A stretch of 64,000 nt of DNA from Hirudinaria manillensis. Lineage: Eukaryota > Annelida > Clitellata > Hirudinida > Hirudinidae. The translations under genes and the position numbers were made by a program. Location of the stretch: assembly GCA_034509925.1 (NCBI GenBank), contig CM067530.1, forward strand, positions 7,380,001 through 7,444,000. The letters are read 5' to 3'. Below are positions 1 to 12,462 of this stretch, piece by piece (within the stretch, counting starts at the first letter, position 1; every line of letters starts with the position of its first letter). The notes below the pieces were generated by a model. That model saw only the letters and a program-made list of their open reading frames with translations. It did not search any database and was not told the DNA's origin.

Positions 1-33
1 CAAATTATTTATCGTGATAATCTCATATCTTAC

Positions 34-2675
34 CATTTATCCAATGCTTCTAAAATGCACCATGGGATGTAACGAAATAAGTTATATCCTTTAACCACAA
101 AATCTTTGAAGTAGTCGGTAATGATGTTTCCATTTCTGAAGACCAATCCTTCTCCAGGTAACTTAATCTGAAATTTTTTTAAATTTATAAACCAAAATAC
201 GATCAAATCTATAAATATTTGTTGAGTGTGGTAACAAAGTATCATTAATAATAATAATAAATAATAATTCAATAAAAACTCACTTGAAGAAGCTTTTCAC
301 ATTTCTTATAAGCAGTATGTATGATGGATAACACGTGGAGGGTTCTCATAAAATCGTCGAGAAAAAGGTGTTTTTCAACTGAGCAATCAGGTTCAAACAT
401 ATTTGCATCCCCGTCCACATTATCTTCAGGGTTTGTGGATTCGTCAACTTTCTTAGCTATTTCCGTAAAACTTAAGGGAACGAATTGTGTCTGAGTATCT
501 TCCTTTGAATATTCAGACAAATATGGTTTGATTTCATATCGAGGGTATTTGCTGGCAGTTAGGGCTACTTCGTGCAGATCTTCATAGCTCTATTGATTTA
601 AATACAATTATTTCAATTGTTTTAAATTCATACATAAATGTCCAGAAGTAATAAAATTCTTACGGTTAATAGGTATTTTGATTTTTCATTGAAAATTGTT
701 ATAATTGACTTAATTTTCCGAACGAATTTGTCAATTAATGCCTTTTCATCTTCGCCATCTTCTTTTTTCACACTCTTCACAATAGTATAATTAGTTATAA
801 ATTGGATACAGCGTGTATTTTGCATAATTACAGCTCATTAATTACTAAACTCATGCTAAGTGTTTAAGAAATATTGTACAAGTTATACCATGAAAGCGCC
901 TTTGAGAAAATTGGTTAAACGCTCGAGTTTATCTTCTTTACTTGTTGCACTCGTGAAATACCACAAGAGGTGATCGAAATGGAACGAAGAGAATATCAGT
1001 TTATCTTCCGTTGTCCTCAACAGCAAATTTATGAAATTAGCATCGCATATTTCCTTGAAAAAGTTGTTAAATTAATATATTACATGATGTTTTAATAAAG
1101 TCATATTTATTATTTATATTAAGCATAAGTTATCTCGTTAAAAGGAAATTTTTTGAATGATAAGCAGAAGGGCTGAATTCTCTATGGATCTATTTGGTTA
1201 TGATAAAATATCCACAAACCTCCTGCAGTGAAGGGTAGACTTCATAATATTTCTTGACTGTATCATGGATCTTTATGGCTTTGAAGTCCACTAGTTCAAA
1301 TATTGCGGTTGCTGAAGAATTTTAATGTTAGTAATTGGCTATATATTTATTGGCAATAAGGTATTAATATTTTGCATATATTTAATGTGCCATGTTATAG
1401 AATAATGAAATGTTAGAACCTTGATATCTCAACCAAGAAAAGATCCTACTTGCTTGCCGGCTTTTTGCCCGTGGACATTTCATAAGTTTTGTAAGCCACA
1501 AAAACACCTCCGGATCTGAAAGTGATTTCTTAAATATGAAAAGTTCACATTTAAACGGTATTTAAATTAAATGAAATATACTTGTATTCAGTAAAATATC
1601 TTCCATTATTTGTTTGTGTTTGACCAATGCTACTTTCAGAAATTTCAGTCCTACAATTACTTGGCTTGTTTCTTTTGAGGAAATAAAGTAAACTATCAAT
1701 CTGAAGAAATAACGAATATTAAATTAAATATTCCATCGCCATAAAGTCAACATTAGTCTAAATTATCATACTCAGGTATTGTGTAATCTCGATAGCATCT
1801 TCCAAAAACTTCGGTTGTTGAATACTCAATGAGTTGAAGATATGTGTTATCAAAACGATGGAAAAACTTCTCCTTCATCGATTGAATCTTAAAGCAAATA
1901 TTAGCAATTATACATTTTCTTATATAAAAACAAATATTTATAATTATATAATGAAATTAAAGTATATTTAGAGAATGCTTACAAGTCTTATGTAGATGTG
2001 GTGATAGTTTTGGAAACATTTCGTAGTGATTTCTTCGAGCCTGGATTCATTGATACGTTTCGGCGAAGAGGTCGTAGTGGACTCGGGGTAATCGTACAAG
2101 ATATCGTCTATCTCGAAAAGAGTTCTGTCAGACGTGTCAGGCAAAATACAACTGAAATAAAGTTTTATATTGACATTGTTGATTCAGCCAATGTGGAATA
2201 TTTTAAATATTGACAAATATTCAAAAAGATTTAACCAAAATGAGATAAAAGTCAAATATATGGGAATTAATCACAGGTTGTTAGAAGAAAGTACAGAATA
2301 TCTACTGTATAAGTATATTGTATATAAAGTACAGAATATATTTTGTGTCAAAGGAAATTCGACTTTTAAGTTTCCTACCACAAATCCGATGAGATTTTTG
2401 CGAATGGTTCCACCAGATTACAAAGTCTCTGAAATAATAATCTTAGGATAGTTAAATAGTTATAAAAAATATGATTACTCATTTAACACTAACCCATTCT
2501 CGCGTTAATTCATGTAAGTCACTGATCACTTTACCTAGTGTTAAGAATACAGTTTTAATTTTAATTTAGATTAGCAATGTTGTCAAACTTACTGATATTG
2601 ATCTTGTTGCATTTTGTCTGTTTTGGCCGTTTTGTTTTTTTCCCCGATTTTTTTGGCAATTGCTTCATATCACTA
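34..2675 (-). CDS. Unrecognised multi-exon protein, partial (runs off left edge)
   Basis: At least eleven short open segments on the minus strand are flanked by AG acceptors and GT donors: about 2593-2675, 2379-2428, 1983-2151, 1772-1887, 1582-1700, 1420-1515, 1220-1311, 889-1053, 664-774, 284-589 and 34-167. The last has a good donor (gtaaga) just after DKW at 28-33, so the gene most likely continues to the left, although an in-frame stop also follows there. A further open segment at about 2760-2880 (reading FAKILLEIDHC) may be another upstream exon; no start codon is assigned. The protein looks helical, charged and intracellular, with stretches such as KKIGEKNKTAK, FLWLTKLMKCPRAKSR and FDHLLWYF. 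No signal peptide or membrane segment is seen. I do not recognise the family. A ciliary or coiled-coil scaffold would fit the composition, but that is a guess. Exon existence is fairly sure, identity is not. Confidence 0.5.
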
Positions 2676-4370
2676 AAAAACGTAAAAATAAAAACCCATT
2701 TAAGCACTAATTGCGAAATTACTGTATAATTTATAGATACTTGATACCTGAATAATCTCTAATATTATAAAGGATATCTGAATATCTGAATATCTTCGGA
2801 ATGATAGCTTTGAAAATCTGGTTTAGCAGTTGAATCTTTACTTTGGCACAATGATCGATTTCTAAAAGAATTTTCGCAAAGCTAGAAATGCGCAATAAAG
2901 AAAGATTTTAATTTTCTCTCACAAAGATTTTCGTTTAGTCACATTTTAAAATTTTAAAGCACATGAAGTTTCAAAATTGAAACAAATATCTGTGCACCTA
3001 TAAACCATTTTTCTATTAGCACAGTAAAAATGTATCAATATTATTCGTAATTTCACTTATGTAACAAGCAGACAACTGTAAAACGCACCTTGTTCTATAA
3101 GGAAGGTCATAACATAAACAAGCAGATCAAAAGTATTTTCTCCGTTTGTAAAGAAATAAGCATGGCTATTTATTGTATACTTTATGAATTTGTAAAAATA
3201 TGTCTAATTTTGGTGAGGTCAAGACATTGTGATACAGTAAACGTTATCTGGATCAGAACCGTAGCCACTAGAATGAATCTAATCTAGTTCTTGATTCAGA
3301 ATTTTTTATTACAGATCTCGCGTTTTTTGCAGACCGAGCGAGAAGTTTGATAGAGATTAACTTGCCGTGTATATCTTATGAATATGCGCTACAAAGAAGT
3401 AGATTTAGCAATTTGAGAATGTCTGTCTCATAGTGAATCAAATAAGATGAAAAGTAATAAATTGGGATAAACTGTATGCCAGTGAATCATTTAGGAATAA
3501 GTGTTTTCATGACTTCACAAACTGCAACACATACTGAAGATATGATGTATTTCAAAATTGTAAATAACTGAGTTAGGAGAAAGCACAGGCTGCTTCACTT
3601 GGAAAACTTTCTCATTGATATTCAGATGTCTATCTAAATAAACCATAAATAAAGGCCTTTACGGATAGATAAATATATCATTAAAACTGACCCATTGCAA
3701 GGATGGTATAAAAGTTCATATCCATGCCATTAAATAAGAAAATTAACCATTTGGACTGCCCAATGGTAACTATCTGGAAGTAATGTCAAATCATTACCAT
3801 ATCATTGCAAATATTTTCAATCAGTGCCATTCTCATGATTTCAATGTTGACATTTGTTTCAGTTATTATGACATCTCAAGGCAAGATTTAAAATTATCTC
3901 TTATGTTTTATCTTCACAGCCCCTTGGCTTATTTTCCTGCCATTACTTGGCAGCTACCCCAAAACTTATTTTGTGATCAGCTGAGAATGTCTGTAACCCA
4001 AGCCAGCTTTGACTGGACACATTTTCAGACTTTTGCTTTTAGAGTGAAAGCTGCCCATGCTCATTTTGACCCACATTTCTACTCCTAGTTTCAGACTTTA
4101 GCCTTGTTTGGAGTGAAAGGCACCAACCCCATGTTCATTTTGACCAATCCCATGATCATTTTGAAGTATCTACAGTTTCAGAATTTTCCCCAAGTTTAGA
4201 GTGGAAGCCCATGCCCATGCTCATTTTGACCCAATGTACCTTTAATTTCAGGCTTTTCCTTTATTTAGAGTGTATTTAAAGGTACCAACCCCGCTCACTC
4301 AACCCCATGTCAATCTTTCACACAAAGTAAACAGAAAAAGTAGTTACATCAACAATAACATTTTCAATCA
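2676..4370. other. Spacer with no confident gene
   Basis: AT-rich sequence without a supported exon apart from the possible upstream exon of the left-edge gene near 2760-2880. The open frame at 3783-4088 on the plus strand lacks family resemblance and overlaps a degenerate repeat. About 3960-4260 contains three to four diverged copies of a unit ending in a phrase like catgctcattttgaccc, preceded by tttcagacttt and followed by tagagtg, so it reads as an old minisatellite or decayed repeat, not coding sequence. Confidence 0.4.
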
Positions 4371-4556
4371 AACTTTATTCAGTTTTGAGGCAATACGTGA
4401 TCAGTAAGAAGCTTGTCCAGAGCTGCAGCCGCTGACGTCTGATTCTAGGCAACCTGGATGAATGTTTATGATATATGGTTGAGTAATAAATCCAATCAAT
4501 CCAACGTTAAAGTTCATTGAGAATAACGGTTACCGGTGAAGGTTTTGGGAACTCGG

Positions 4557-4811
4557 TCATCTTTTAGCGCGTCGACTGTGCTTCTTAGAACGCTTCTTCG
4601 AACGCCTTTTTCCTCCCCTTCTTTTGCCACGATTTGCCTTTCCGTTTTGCTGTCTTCTCTGTTTGCCTCTTCTTTTGCCACGTCTGGCTTTCCTCCTGCT
4701 GCCTCCAGTTCTTCTCTTCTTTCTTCTCCAGGCATGACATCTCTTGATATGATTTTCTAACAATTTTATCGATTCACAACTAGCTCCGCAAAAACGGCAC
4801 ACATGCGCCAT
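4557..4811 (-). CDS. Small C2H2 zinc-finger protein with lysine/arginine-rich tail
   Basis: Single-exon 84-residue ORF. The upstream in-frame GTG is not used; the first ATG is at 4811. The N-terminus carries one clear C2H2 finger (CRFCGA, then HIKRCH; spacing C-x2-C-x12-H-x4-H). From about residue 27 to the stop the protein is almost only Arg, Lys, Gly and Ser, with repeated RGKRRGK-type units, like a sperm nuclear basic protein or a nucleic-acid-binding tail. A TTTATT at about 4374 (AATAAA on the coding strand) could be its polyadenylation signal. A second overlapping frame (4514-4735) is acidic and probably a shadow of the purine-rich strand. The ORF could also be the last exon of a longer gene. 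I do not recognise a named family. Confidence 0.5.
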   Translation of the reverse strand: MAHVCRFCGASCESIKLLENHIKRCHAWRRKKRRTGGSRRKARRGKRRGKQRRQQNGKANRGKRRGGKRRSKKRSKKHSRRAKR

Positions 4812-7800
4812 TGTCACTCATCGAGAAAAGAATGCAAGGACGGAAACTTGGGTCAATCCCGCTTCCCTTCCGAAAGTATTGTCATTTACTGTTTAAGATT
4901 GAATTAATTAATAAAATATTTTTTAAAACGTTATATTTTAATAAGAATCGTTTAGAAGATAATTAAATAATTTTAACTAGTGGAAATCTAAAGAAGGTTA
5001 AGTCTACACACTACAAGTTAACCTTTATTAACTATTAATTAAATACTGAATTATTTTATTTATTTTATTATATTTTTTTCACCATTTAGACTTACATCGT
5101 GCATAACATTAGGATGTTGCCGTCCTTACCATTATGAAACTGTTTACAGTCTCAGTTCTAGGAGGAATTATTGATGTTGATGCTATTGAAACAAAATGAG
5201 CCTCTGTCTATAAAATAACGTTCAATTAATTATATTCTGCGTTAAAAGGATTAAAGAAAATTCCGATAATATGTTAATAAATTAGAATAAAGACAGATTT
5301 TGCCTTCCATTTCTTTCTAAACCTACTTGGAAATTTTTTCCATATTTTTTACTTGCTCCTCCTCGAAGGAGTCTGCAATGTGTTCTCATTTGATTTCTTG
5401 GGCTTATCCGCTTTTTGGCTTTTTAGCTTTCTAGCATGGTAGCTTAGTCAAGGTCCGTGGTAATCTTGGTTTTCTTTAGCAATAGGATTGCCTTTTACGA
5501 AGATATCGAAATAGCATTTCGAGCATCAATTTTTCTTGCAACTATCTTCAATTAATCAAAGTTTAGGAAATTGATGCAAAATTTCAGCGTGTGTTTCTTT
5601 TATATTTTCATGGGAAATTTTGTCCAAATATTTGGAAAAATGGAATTTTGTCAAGTACCTTAAATGGATATTTTAATTCTATTGTACTATTGTTCATCAC
5701 CATATTTAAAATTGAGGTTCCAAATCATTCTAAAATATCTCAGCATCAACGGATAGTTTATTCGTAGACCAATGGATTCTGTATCATCTGGCTTAAAACA
5801 TATGAGGTACTCAAGAAAACAGCGTGATTACGAATTCTGTTGAATCTTGCCAAAAAGACATGGGAAAGGCTCGACTCAACTTTCATACATCAACCTGAAC
5901 ATCATCCATGACACTTTGTGTTCTAAATTTAAATATTTTTATTCTAAATTTAGTAAGATTGGTGAGTCGATAAACTTCTTTTCGTCCTTTTTACAAATTG
6001 CAAACTTCTTCACAGATTAACTGTTGCTATTTACTAATTATTTAATGTTTTCTACTGGTAAATAATAAAAACTGAAGTATAGGCTTCAAATGCTTCCATT
6101 TTAACACACGTAGAAAATTTTGACCAGCTGCAGAATGCTTTTGAATGAACTCGCAGTACCACAACGTTCCATCATTGAAAGTATTTAAAATAAGTTGCAT
6201 TATTGTATAAAGTGAGGTTATATTTGAAGAAAAATTCATTCAATGTCAGAATCGTGTGAAATTTTATACTTAGGTCAATGACAATTGAAAATCTCAGTAG
6301 AACATTGTTGGGAATTACGTAATTACTAATAAGTCAAAAATGAAATGAATTCGTTTAGTTTGATAGCTAAGAAAAAGATAGATTCCAATCCATCTTCAAA
6401 ATTCGATCGCAAAAGCATCTGAAAATGTTTGCTGGAGCAGAGGTAGTTCCATGATGGATGGATGGTAAGATAAATGTTCCTTTGGGAATCAAAGAGGTTC
6501 TGTGGATAAATATTTGGAGTGACTCGATAAAGTTTTAGTGTTCAAACCTCCCATTTTAAAAAAAAATTATGTAGCAGTCAATGGTAACGATATGCCAGTG
6601 CCATTTCTTGGTTAGTAAAAATAATTAAGTAAATTCTAGTTATAAATTATTATTTAATCCACTGTTATCCACCTTAGCTCAATTATTCTGTAAAAAAACT
6701 AAGCGTTAAGTACCATTAGGTGCAGAAACGATGGCGACTTTGAGTGGGGATTAAAAGGGCGACACTTGATGCAATTTCAAATGACTTCTGCGAGGGAAAT
6801 ATGAGGGACTGTGACATGATAACTCAAGAGGTGAGTGGATGGTTTCTGGCTAAATGATAGGCAATAAATGGGTATGAAGTGGAGACCTGCAAGAGCCGAA
6901 TTTGTGTGTCCAAGCTCGGCCCGCTCCCAAATTTAGCAGACATTAGATTTGAATACATCAATCTTTGAGCAGATATCTTAAATGAAATATCCTCACGAAA
7001 TAATAAAATACAGAAAAGTATTCCCAGCACGTGTTACACGAGACATTATTACATTTCAAAGCGATGGAGTATCAGCTGTTGCAGTGTCAAGGAAGAGAAT
7101 GACTGACAAATTATAATTTGTTTTGTTACGATTTAATTCAAACAAAATATTCTTTAATATAAATAAAATATTCTTTAACTGAAATCATAATTTATTTCAC
7201 TTCAATTCTTCATGCTGAGCTGTCAACGGTTTTTCAACGGAAACTGAACCAAGTGGCATGAATTGCCGGAAAATTTTATAAACAAAGAACATAAAAAGCC
7301 ATTTTTGTTTTAAACTTATTTGAAATTAAAAATGCAATTTAAGCAACACAATAATGCAAAAAACAAATATGTTGTATTTAAAAATGATTCCATAGAGCGA
7401 TTAGCAGATCATTCCTTTTAGATAAACATGTTTTATGATTTATGACACATAAATGACTTAAAATCTGATGGCCGGTGTTCATAGATGTCATAGGTTGTTG
7501 TGGAACTTAATAAGAAAGAGTGAGGATTCTCAGACGCATTCAAGCAGATAAGACATTCACGGATACATTCAATTCACGGGGATGTTTTTGACATATCCAG
7601 GAAAATAAAACAATCGCAAGTTCATCAAATTAATAATCAAATTAATAATCAAATTTATTCATTCATGCAAACACATAATCATAAAGTGAAGTCTTCTGAT
7701 GGCTTCCTCTAACCGTGCAAATAACTCCCATGCTTGATTCCAAGATGGCGTCGCATGGTCACGTGAATCTCTATCGAACGTCAACAGCATTCATTCGTCA

Positions 7801-7893
7801 ATCACTGAATCCATTCCAAGAATGCTGTCGCCATGGAAACCACGATGACAGTAATAAATTATGACCAAACTAAATTGACGATGATGATATTAC
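4812..7893. other. Non-coding spacer
   Basis: About 3 kb of AT-rich sequence. Short frames at 6042-6239 and 6824-7030 have no splice context or family resemblance. I see no RNA gene or mobile element before the solo LTR. Confidence 0.45.
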
Positions 7894-8173
7894 TGTTGGA
7901 TCCCTAGATCCAGTAAATTGAAGAATAATTAAAATTATATTGCCGATTAATTAATTTAGTAACTAATTAATTTATTGGCAATATAATTTGAAGATTGATT
8001 AAAGTCTTTGGTTATGAATCTCGACAAATAGAGTTATCTCGAAAATCAGAGCGAGAGTTAGAGAAACAGCAGATTTCAAGACTTAATCAAGCATTGTACA
8101 TCTTCCAAGGCATCTGAACACTTTCAATAAACCTGACCTTCCATAATTAGTTTGAGGACCCCGGGTTATTACA
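7894..8173 (+). mobile_element. Solo LTR of the same family as the 17-kb retroelement
   Basis: A 280-bp block begins TGTTGGATCC and ends GGTTATTACA, with the TG...CA ends of an LTR. It is flanked by a 4-bp direct repeat TTAC (7890-7893 and 8174-8177), as expected for an insertion duplication. It is a diverged, oppositely oriented copy of the LTRs at 17013-17306 and 18405-18701, sharing for example the AATAAACCTGACCTTC stretch that carries a polyadenylation signal. No internal sequence is left, so it arose by LTR-LTR recombination. The middle portion has drifted clearly, so it is older than the 17-kb copy. Confidence 0.85.
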
Positions 8174-8664
8174 TTACTATAAGAATTAGCAGAATTTGGT
8201 ATTTGTAATTTTCTTATTATAATATTATAATAGATAATTATATTTTAATAATGAAATAAGAAATATATTTATGTAATGTATTATTAATAAATTATTATTT
8301 ATTATCAAAAATTAATTATGGTATTTCATGAATGCTTTTACCTCATCCGTTGCATTAAAAATATCTTTTATTCAGTTAACAATGCATCATTGATATATAA
8401 TAAAAATTATAATTCATTTAAAATACATTAATATATTTAAATAAATTTAAAATATATTAAAATTATTGTGAGGAAAAAATCTGCGACGAAATTTATATCC
8501 GGAATTAATTCATTAATTTGCAGATTTTCATTCAAAATCGCTTCAAAAATCCTCTCGTAGATTATAAAGAATTTTATGCTTACTTTTAAGCCTTTTTTTT
8601 AATAGACGTTTTTTTGTGAAACTTATTTTGGAGTAATCAATTGATTTTTAATTAAATAGTAATA

Positions 8665-8788
<124 letters not shown>

Positions 8789-9092
8789 TTAACGGTTCAA
8801 AAAATGTCAAGAATTTTTAAAATAAAGTCACAAAGATAAGATTTAATGAAAGTGGAATTTATGTGAACATTTTGATAACATTTTTATGTTTTAAAAGATT
8901 AATTAAATTTAATTCACGTTCGACTGTAAATTGTTCGGAATAATTCAGAATAATTTTCAATATTATTCCAAAGAAATTTCAATCGTAAACATTTTATATG
9001 TTTTTATTTGTGGTATCCTAGCAACCGGTTCAACCAACGGGATTGCTGTTGCGCATTTTTACTGCTGCAAGTTTTATAAATAGCAACCTCAT

Positions 9093-9180
9093 TATCATCG
9101 TCGTCGTCGTCATCGTCGACGTCGTCATCATCACCATCACCGTCACCGTCATCATCACCATCATCATCATCATCATCATT
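9093..9180. repeat. (TCG/TCA)n trinucleotide microsatellite
   Basis: Interrupted array of TCG, TCA and ACC triplets, the same compound type as at 19490, 21715, 24889 and 25115. Confidence 0.9.
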
Positions 9181-9429
9181 GTCTCTGAGAAGCTATTTTA
9201 GATTGGTCTCAGGTTTTAATTTCCAATTACATGAAATTAAGTGCAAGAAGATCGATTTGAGCTGCTGAAAACTTGATGTGGTTTTTTAATTACATTTTTT
9301 ATATCGTAAAATAATCATATTTTAAAAATTAAAATAAACAAACTCCATTATCGATATCATTAAAATTTAATGTCATTATTTATAATTTAATATGATTATT
9401 AATAGAAGTCTTTGATTAAAATATATTGT

Positions 9430-9482
9430 CATTATATTATTATTATTATTATTATTATTTTTATTTTTATTATTATTATTCG
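9430..9482. repeat. (ATT)n microsatellite
   Basis: ATT triplets with a few TTT interruptions. Open frames over this tract (9376-9693 on minus, 9412-9624 on plus) are repeat artefacts. Confidence 0.85.
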
Positions 9483-10566
9483 GCGTCGTCATTGTCCAGC
9501 ATTGACATCCGGGCATGAACAAAGCACCAGGGCATTCGTCATAGTCAAATTCGACGAACCGGTCACGTGGCCCTGCGACCTTTTTTGTCGGAAAATTAAA
9601 TATTTTTGTATTAAATGTTTTTAATCGCAACGTATGTTTGGATGTTTGTTGCTTGTTTACCTGCGGATTCAAAACAGCTTGTGTGCCCCACATTTTGTGC
9701 CTTAATTCATTTTGCCAGGAATGGATTTCATAAATTACGTGTTTTTTTTTCTTTTTACAATATTTTATGTTTTAAATTTAAAAAAAGAAAAGAATCAGAT
9801 AAATCGAGCGATAATTCACCACTAATTTTGATACAACCTAAAGATTCCCTTTTAAATTCTGACGCATTACGTTCAATCTCCGCCACTAATTCAACTCATT
9901 GAGACTTTTATAATTTCTCCTAAATAAATATAAATTAATAAAAGTTAATATTAAATCAAATATCCTCTCATTTCAATAAATGTTACTCATAAAAATGCTT
10001 TCCATTTTTGCCTTAAATATTGATTTTCCTTCCCTCGACGACCTACTTTTCCATGATGTATTTTTCCAACAACAAAGATTTGTTTCCTCCGATAGCAAAG
10101 ATTTTGTCTTAATTTCCTAAAAAAAACTTTAAATCCATTTTATTCGAAAATATCAGAAAAACTTTAATTTCTTCGGTTGTGTTTTCTTCCAACAATTTTA
10201 TCGTAATTTTTAAATATTAAATATTATATATTAAAATTTTAATATAATAATTATAATAAATAATAAATATAATAATAAATTATAAATATCATCATAAATA
10301 TATAATAAATTATAAATATATATTATTTAATTATTAATATAATATTTAATTATTAATATAATAATTATAATTATAATATTAATAATTATATATTTAAATA
10401 CTATATATTTTGAAAACCAATAGTTTCATATTTTTATTGTTTTAATTTTAAAAATTTGCAAAGAAATTTGAATTTTCAAATCATGATTTTCGAAGCATTT
10501 CTGATTTGCTCAAGGCCAAATGATTTTAGTCGAATTTAGTAAGTTGCCTCTGTTCATTAATAAGCA

Positions 10567-10684
10567 ATATTATTAATTTTATATTATTAATTTTATATTA
10601 TTATCCATTATATTTAATATTATTAATTTTATATTATTATCCATTATATTTAATATTATTAATTTTATATTATTATCCATTAAT
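10567..10684. repeat. 36-bp AT-rich minisatellite, about three copies
   Basis: The unit reading tattattatccattatatt plus about 16 more bases is repeated in tandem almost without change, ending in a truncated copy. Confidence 0.85.
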
Positions 10685-10904
10685 ATATAATATTATTATT
10701 TACTATAACTACAAACGATTGTATCGTTTATTGTTGATGTTGTTTTAATCTGCAATGGATAAAGTATTCAGACAAATGAAGGAGTACCTCGGTCGTCATG
10801 ATTCCCATCCGTCAACCTCCAAGCGATGATCAGCTTTGAATAAAGAAAAAAAAACCCCAGGTGGACAATCTTGGTGTATCACTAATGAAATGCAAGATGT
10901 GTCT

Positions 10905-10988
10905 AACCCTAACCCTAACCCTAACCCTAAACTTAATCCTGACCCTAACCCTAACCCTAACCCTAAACTTAATCCTGACCCTAACCCT
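10905..10988 (+). repeat. Interstitial telomere-like array (CCCTAA variants)
   Basis: Fourteen consecutive hexamers in register: AACCCT four times, then AAACTT, AATCCT, GACCCT, AACCCT three times, AAACTT, AATCCT, GACCCT, AACCCT. The animal telomere repeat TTAGGG is on the minus strand. Because the three variant hexamers recur in the same order, the array has a 36-bp higher-order unit. An open frame running through it (10836-11111) encodes only NPNPN-type repeats and is not a gene. Confidence 0.9.
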
Positions 10989-12462
10989 ATGGTCGTCATC
11001 TTTATTCCAGACTTTTGGACTTTTTTGATGTTCGAACAAATTTCAAGTCCAGAAAAAATCTTCATTGGCACGATATCAAACAATTCTGCTGGTCTGCATC
11101 GCTCTCATTGATTTCAATTATGTTTTTGTTGCAGGCCTCTATGAATAATTAGCAATAATAATAATAATTGTTGTTGCTGTTGTTGTTTATATATCAATAT
11201 CATATATTATATATCATTAAAACCTCAATTTAATTGCTCGTCAGGAAACGTAATTCTTGTAAAGTATTTTCAAGAAAGGTAAATTGGTCTCAAAATGATT
11301 TCATTAAGAAAAAGTTGTTTGAATCTGCAAAGTAATTTCAACATAATTTGCCGAGAGGAAGTTTAAACTGAAATTGATTTAATAAGTTAATTAAATAAAC
11401 AAATAAAAATTATTTATCTTTAAATGACTTTAATTTCAGATCCGATGTAAAATTACCGACTTTGGTTCGATTTTTAGTCTCTTTAATCCTGCTTTTTGAG
11501 CAATAAATCGGAAATTTGTGATGCAAATGATTTATTACGTTTAACGTTCAAATGAATTTCGTTTCCTTCGCAATTACTTTTTGATTGAATGTCATTAGAT
11601 TCGTGTCCTGGAGGTTGTTGCTGATGAAATGAACTTTCTTGGTGGACGGAGATTGATGTTTACCAGCATCAACGCTTTGGCCATCACTATCATCATCACC
11701 AGCAGCAGCTTGGCATTATTAAGATGTTTCCAACAATTTATTAGTGAATGTTAGACGTTGAGAGAGTATTAAAATACGACATTAATGAAATTTTTATTGG
11801 CAGTTGTGATGATGAAGACGACGACGACAACGATGTTGATGAGGAGAATTGAGGACTTGAGGACTATACTAGAAGAGGAATGAATGCATGAATTCATCAT
11901 TTCAAACATTTGAAATGTGGTTGGAAATAATTTTTAATGATTACCTCAAACTTCAATAAATACTTGAATACTTTGAGTTGGCATTGAGTTTCGTCTTGGG
12001 AATTTACGTTGAGTACATTTTATAGGTTCTAATTCGAAACAAGAGGAACATCCTAAATGATACCTAACTGATTCCATTGAAATGTTCCATCATTTATATT
12101 TGGATGTTATTTATATCTCTTATAACATTCTAATAGTTTAATATTTCTTTATTTATTATATATATATTTATAGTCGATATATAAACTTGCGAGTAATTTA
12201 TGTGAAAATAAACTTTTTTCGTCGGTTTCGATTCGTTTTTGCAGCAATTTACTTAAAACCACAAGGGATTCCCCAGAAATCATTCCGACAATTGTTTCCA
12301 TTCCATTTTTTTTTACAAAAAATGAAGATTAAATGGAGAAAATACTAGTCATCTTAAATGACATATTTTTGTCCATATTTTATGATGATGTTATTTACAA
12401 ATTACAATGGTATTACTTACGTTTCAGTGATATTACTACTATTAGTGACACCAAATGAACTG

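Larger units (their letters stand above)
8789..12462. other. Repeat-rich spacer without a recognised gene
   Basis: Besides the listed microsatellites, the minisatellite and the telomere-like array there is only AT-rich sequence. Plus-strand frames at 9615-9902 and 10836-11111 have no family resemblance. The left part near 12.1-12.46 kb should contain the 3' UTR of the minus-strand GPCR. Confidence 0.4.

Noticed and set aside
4514..4735. Acidic overlapping frame on the same strand as the zinc-finger ORF
   Set aside because: Starts inside the other ORF and reads the same purine-rich stretch in another frame; it lacks a recognisable motif.
10836..11111. Asn-Pro repeat protein
   Set aside because: Translation of the telomere-like hexamer array.
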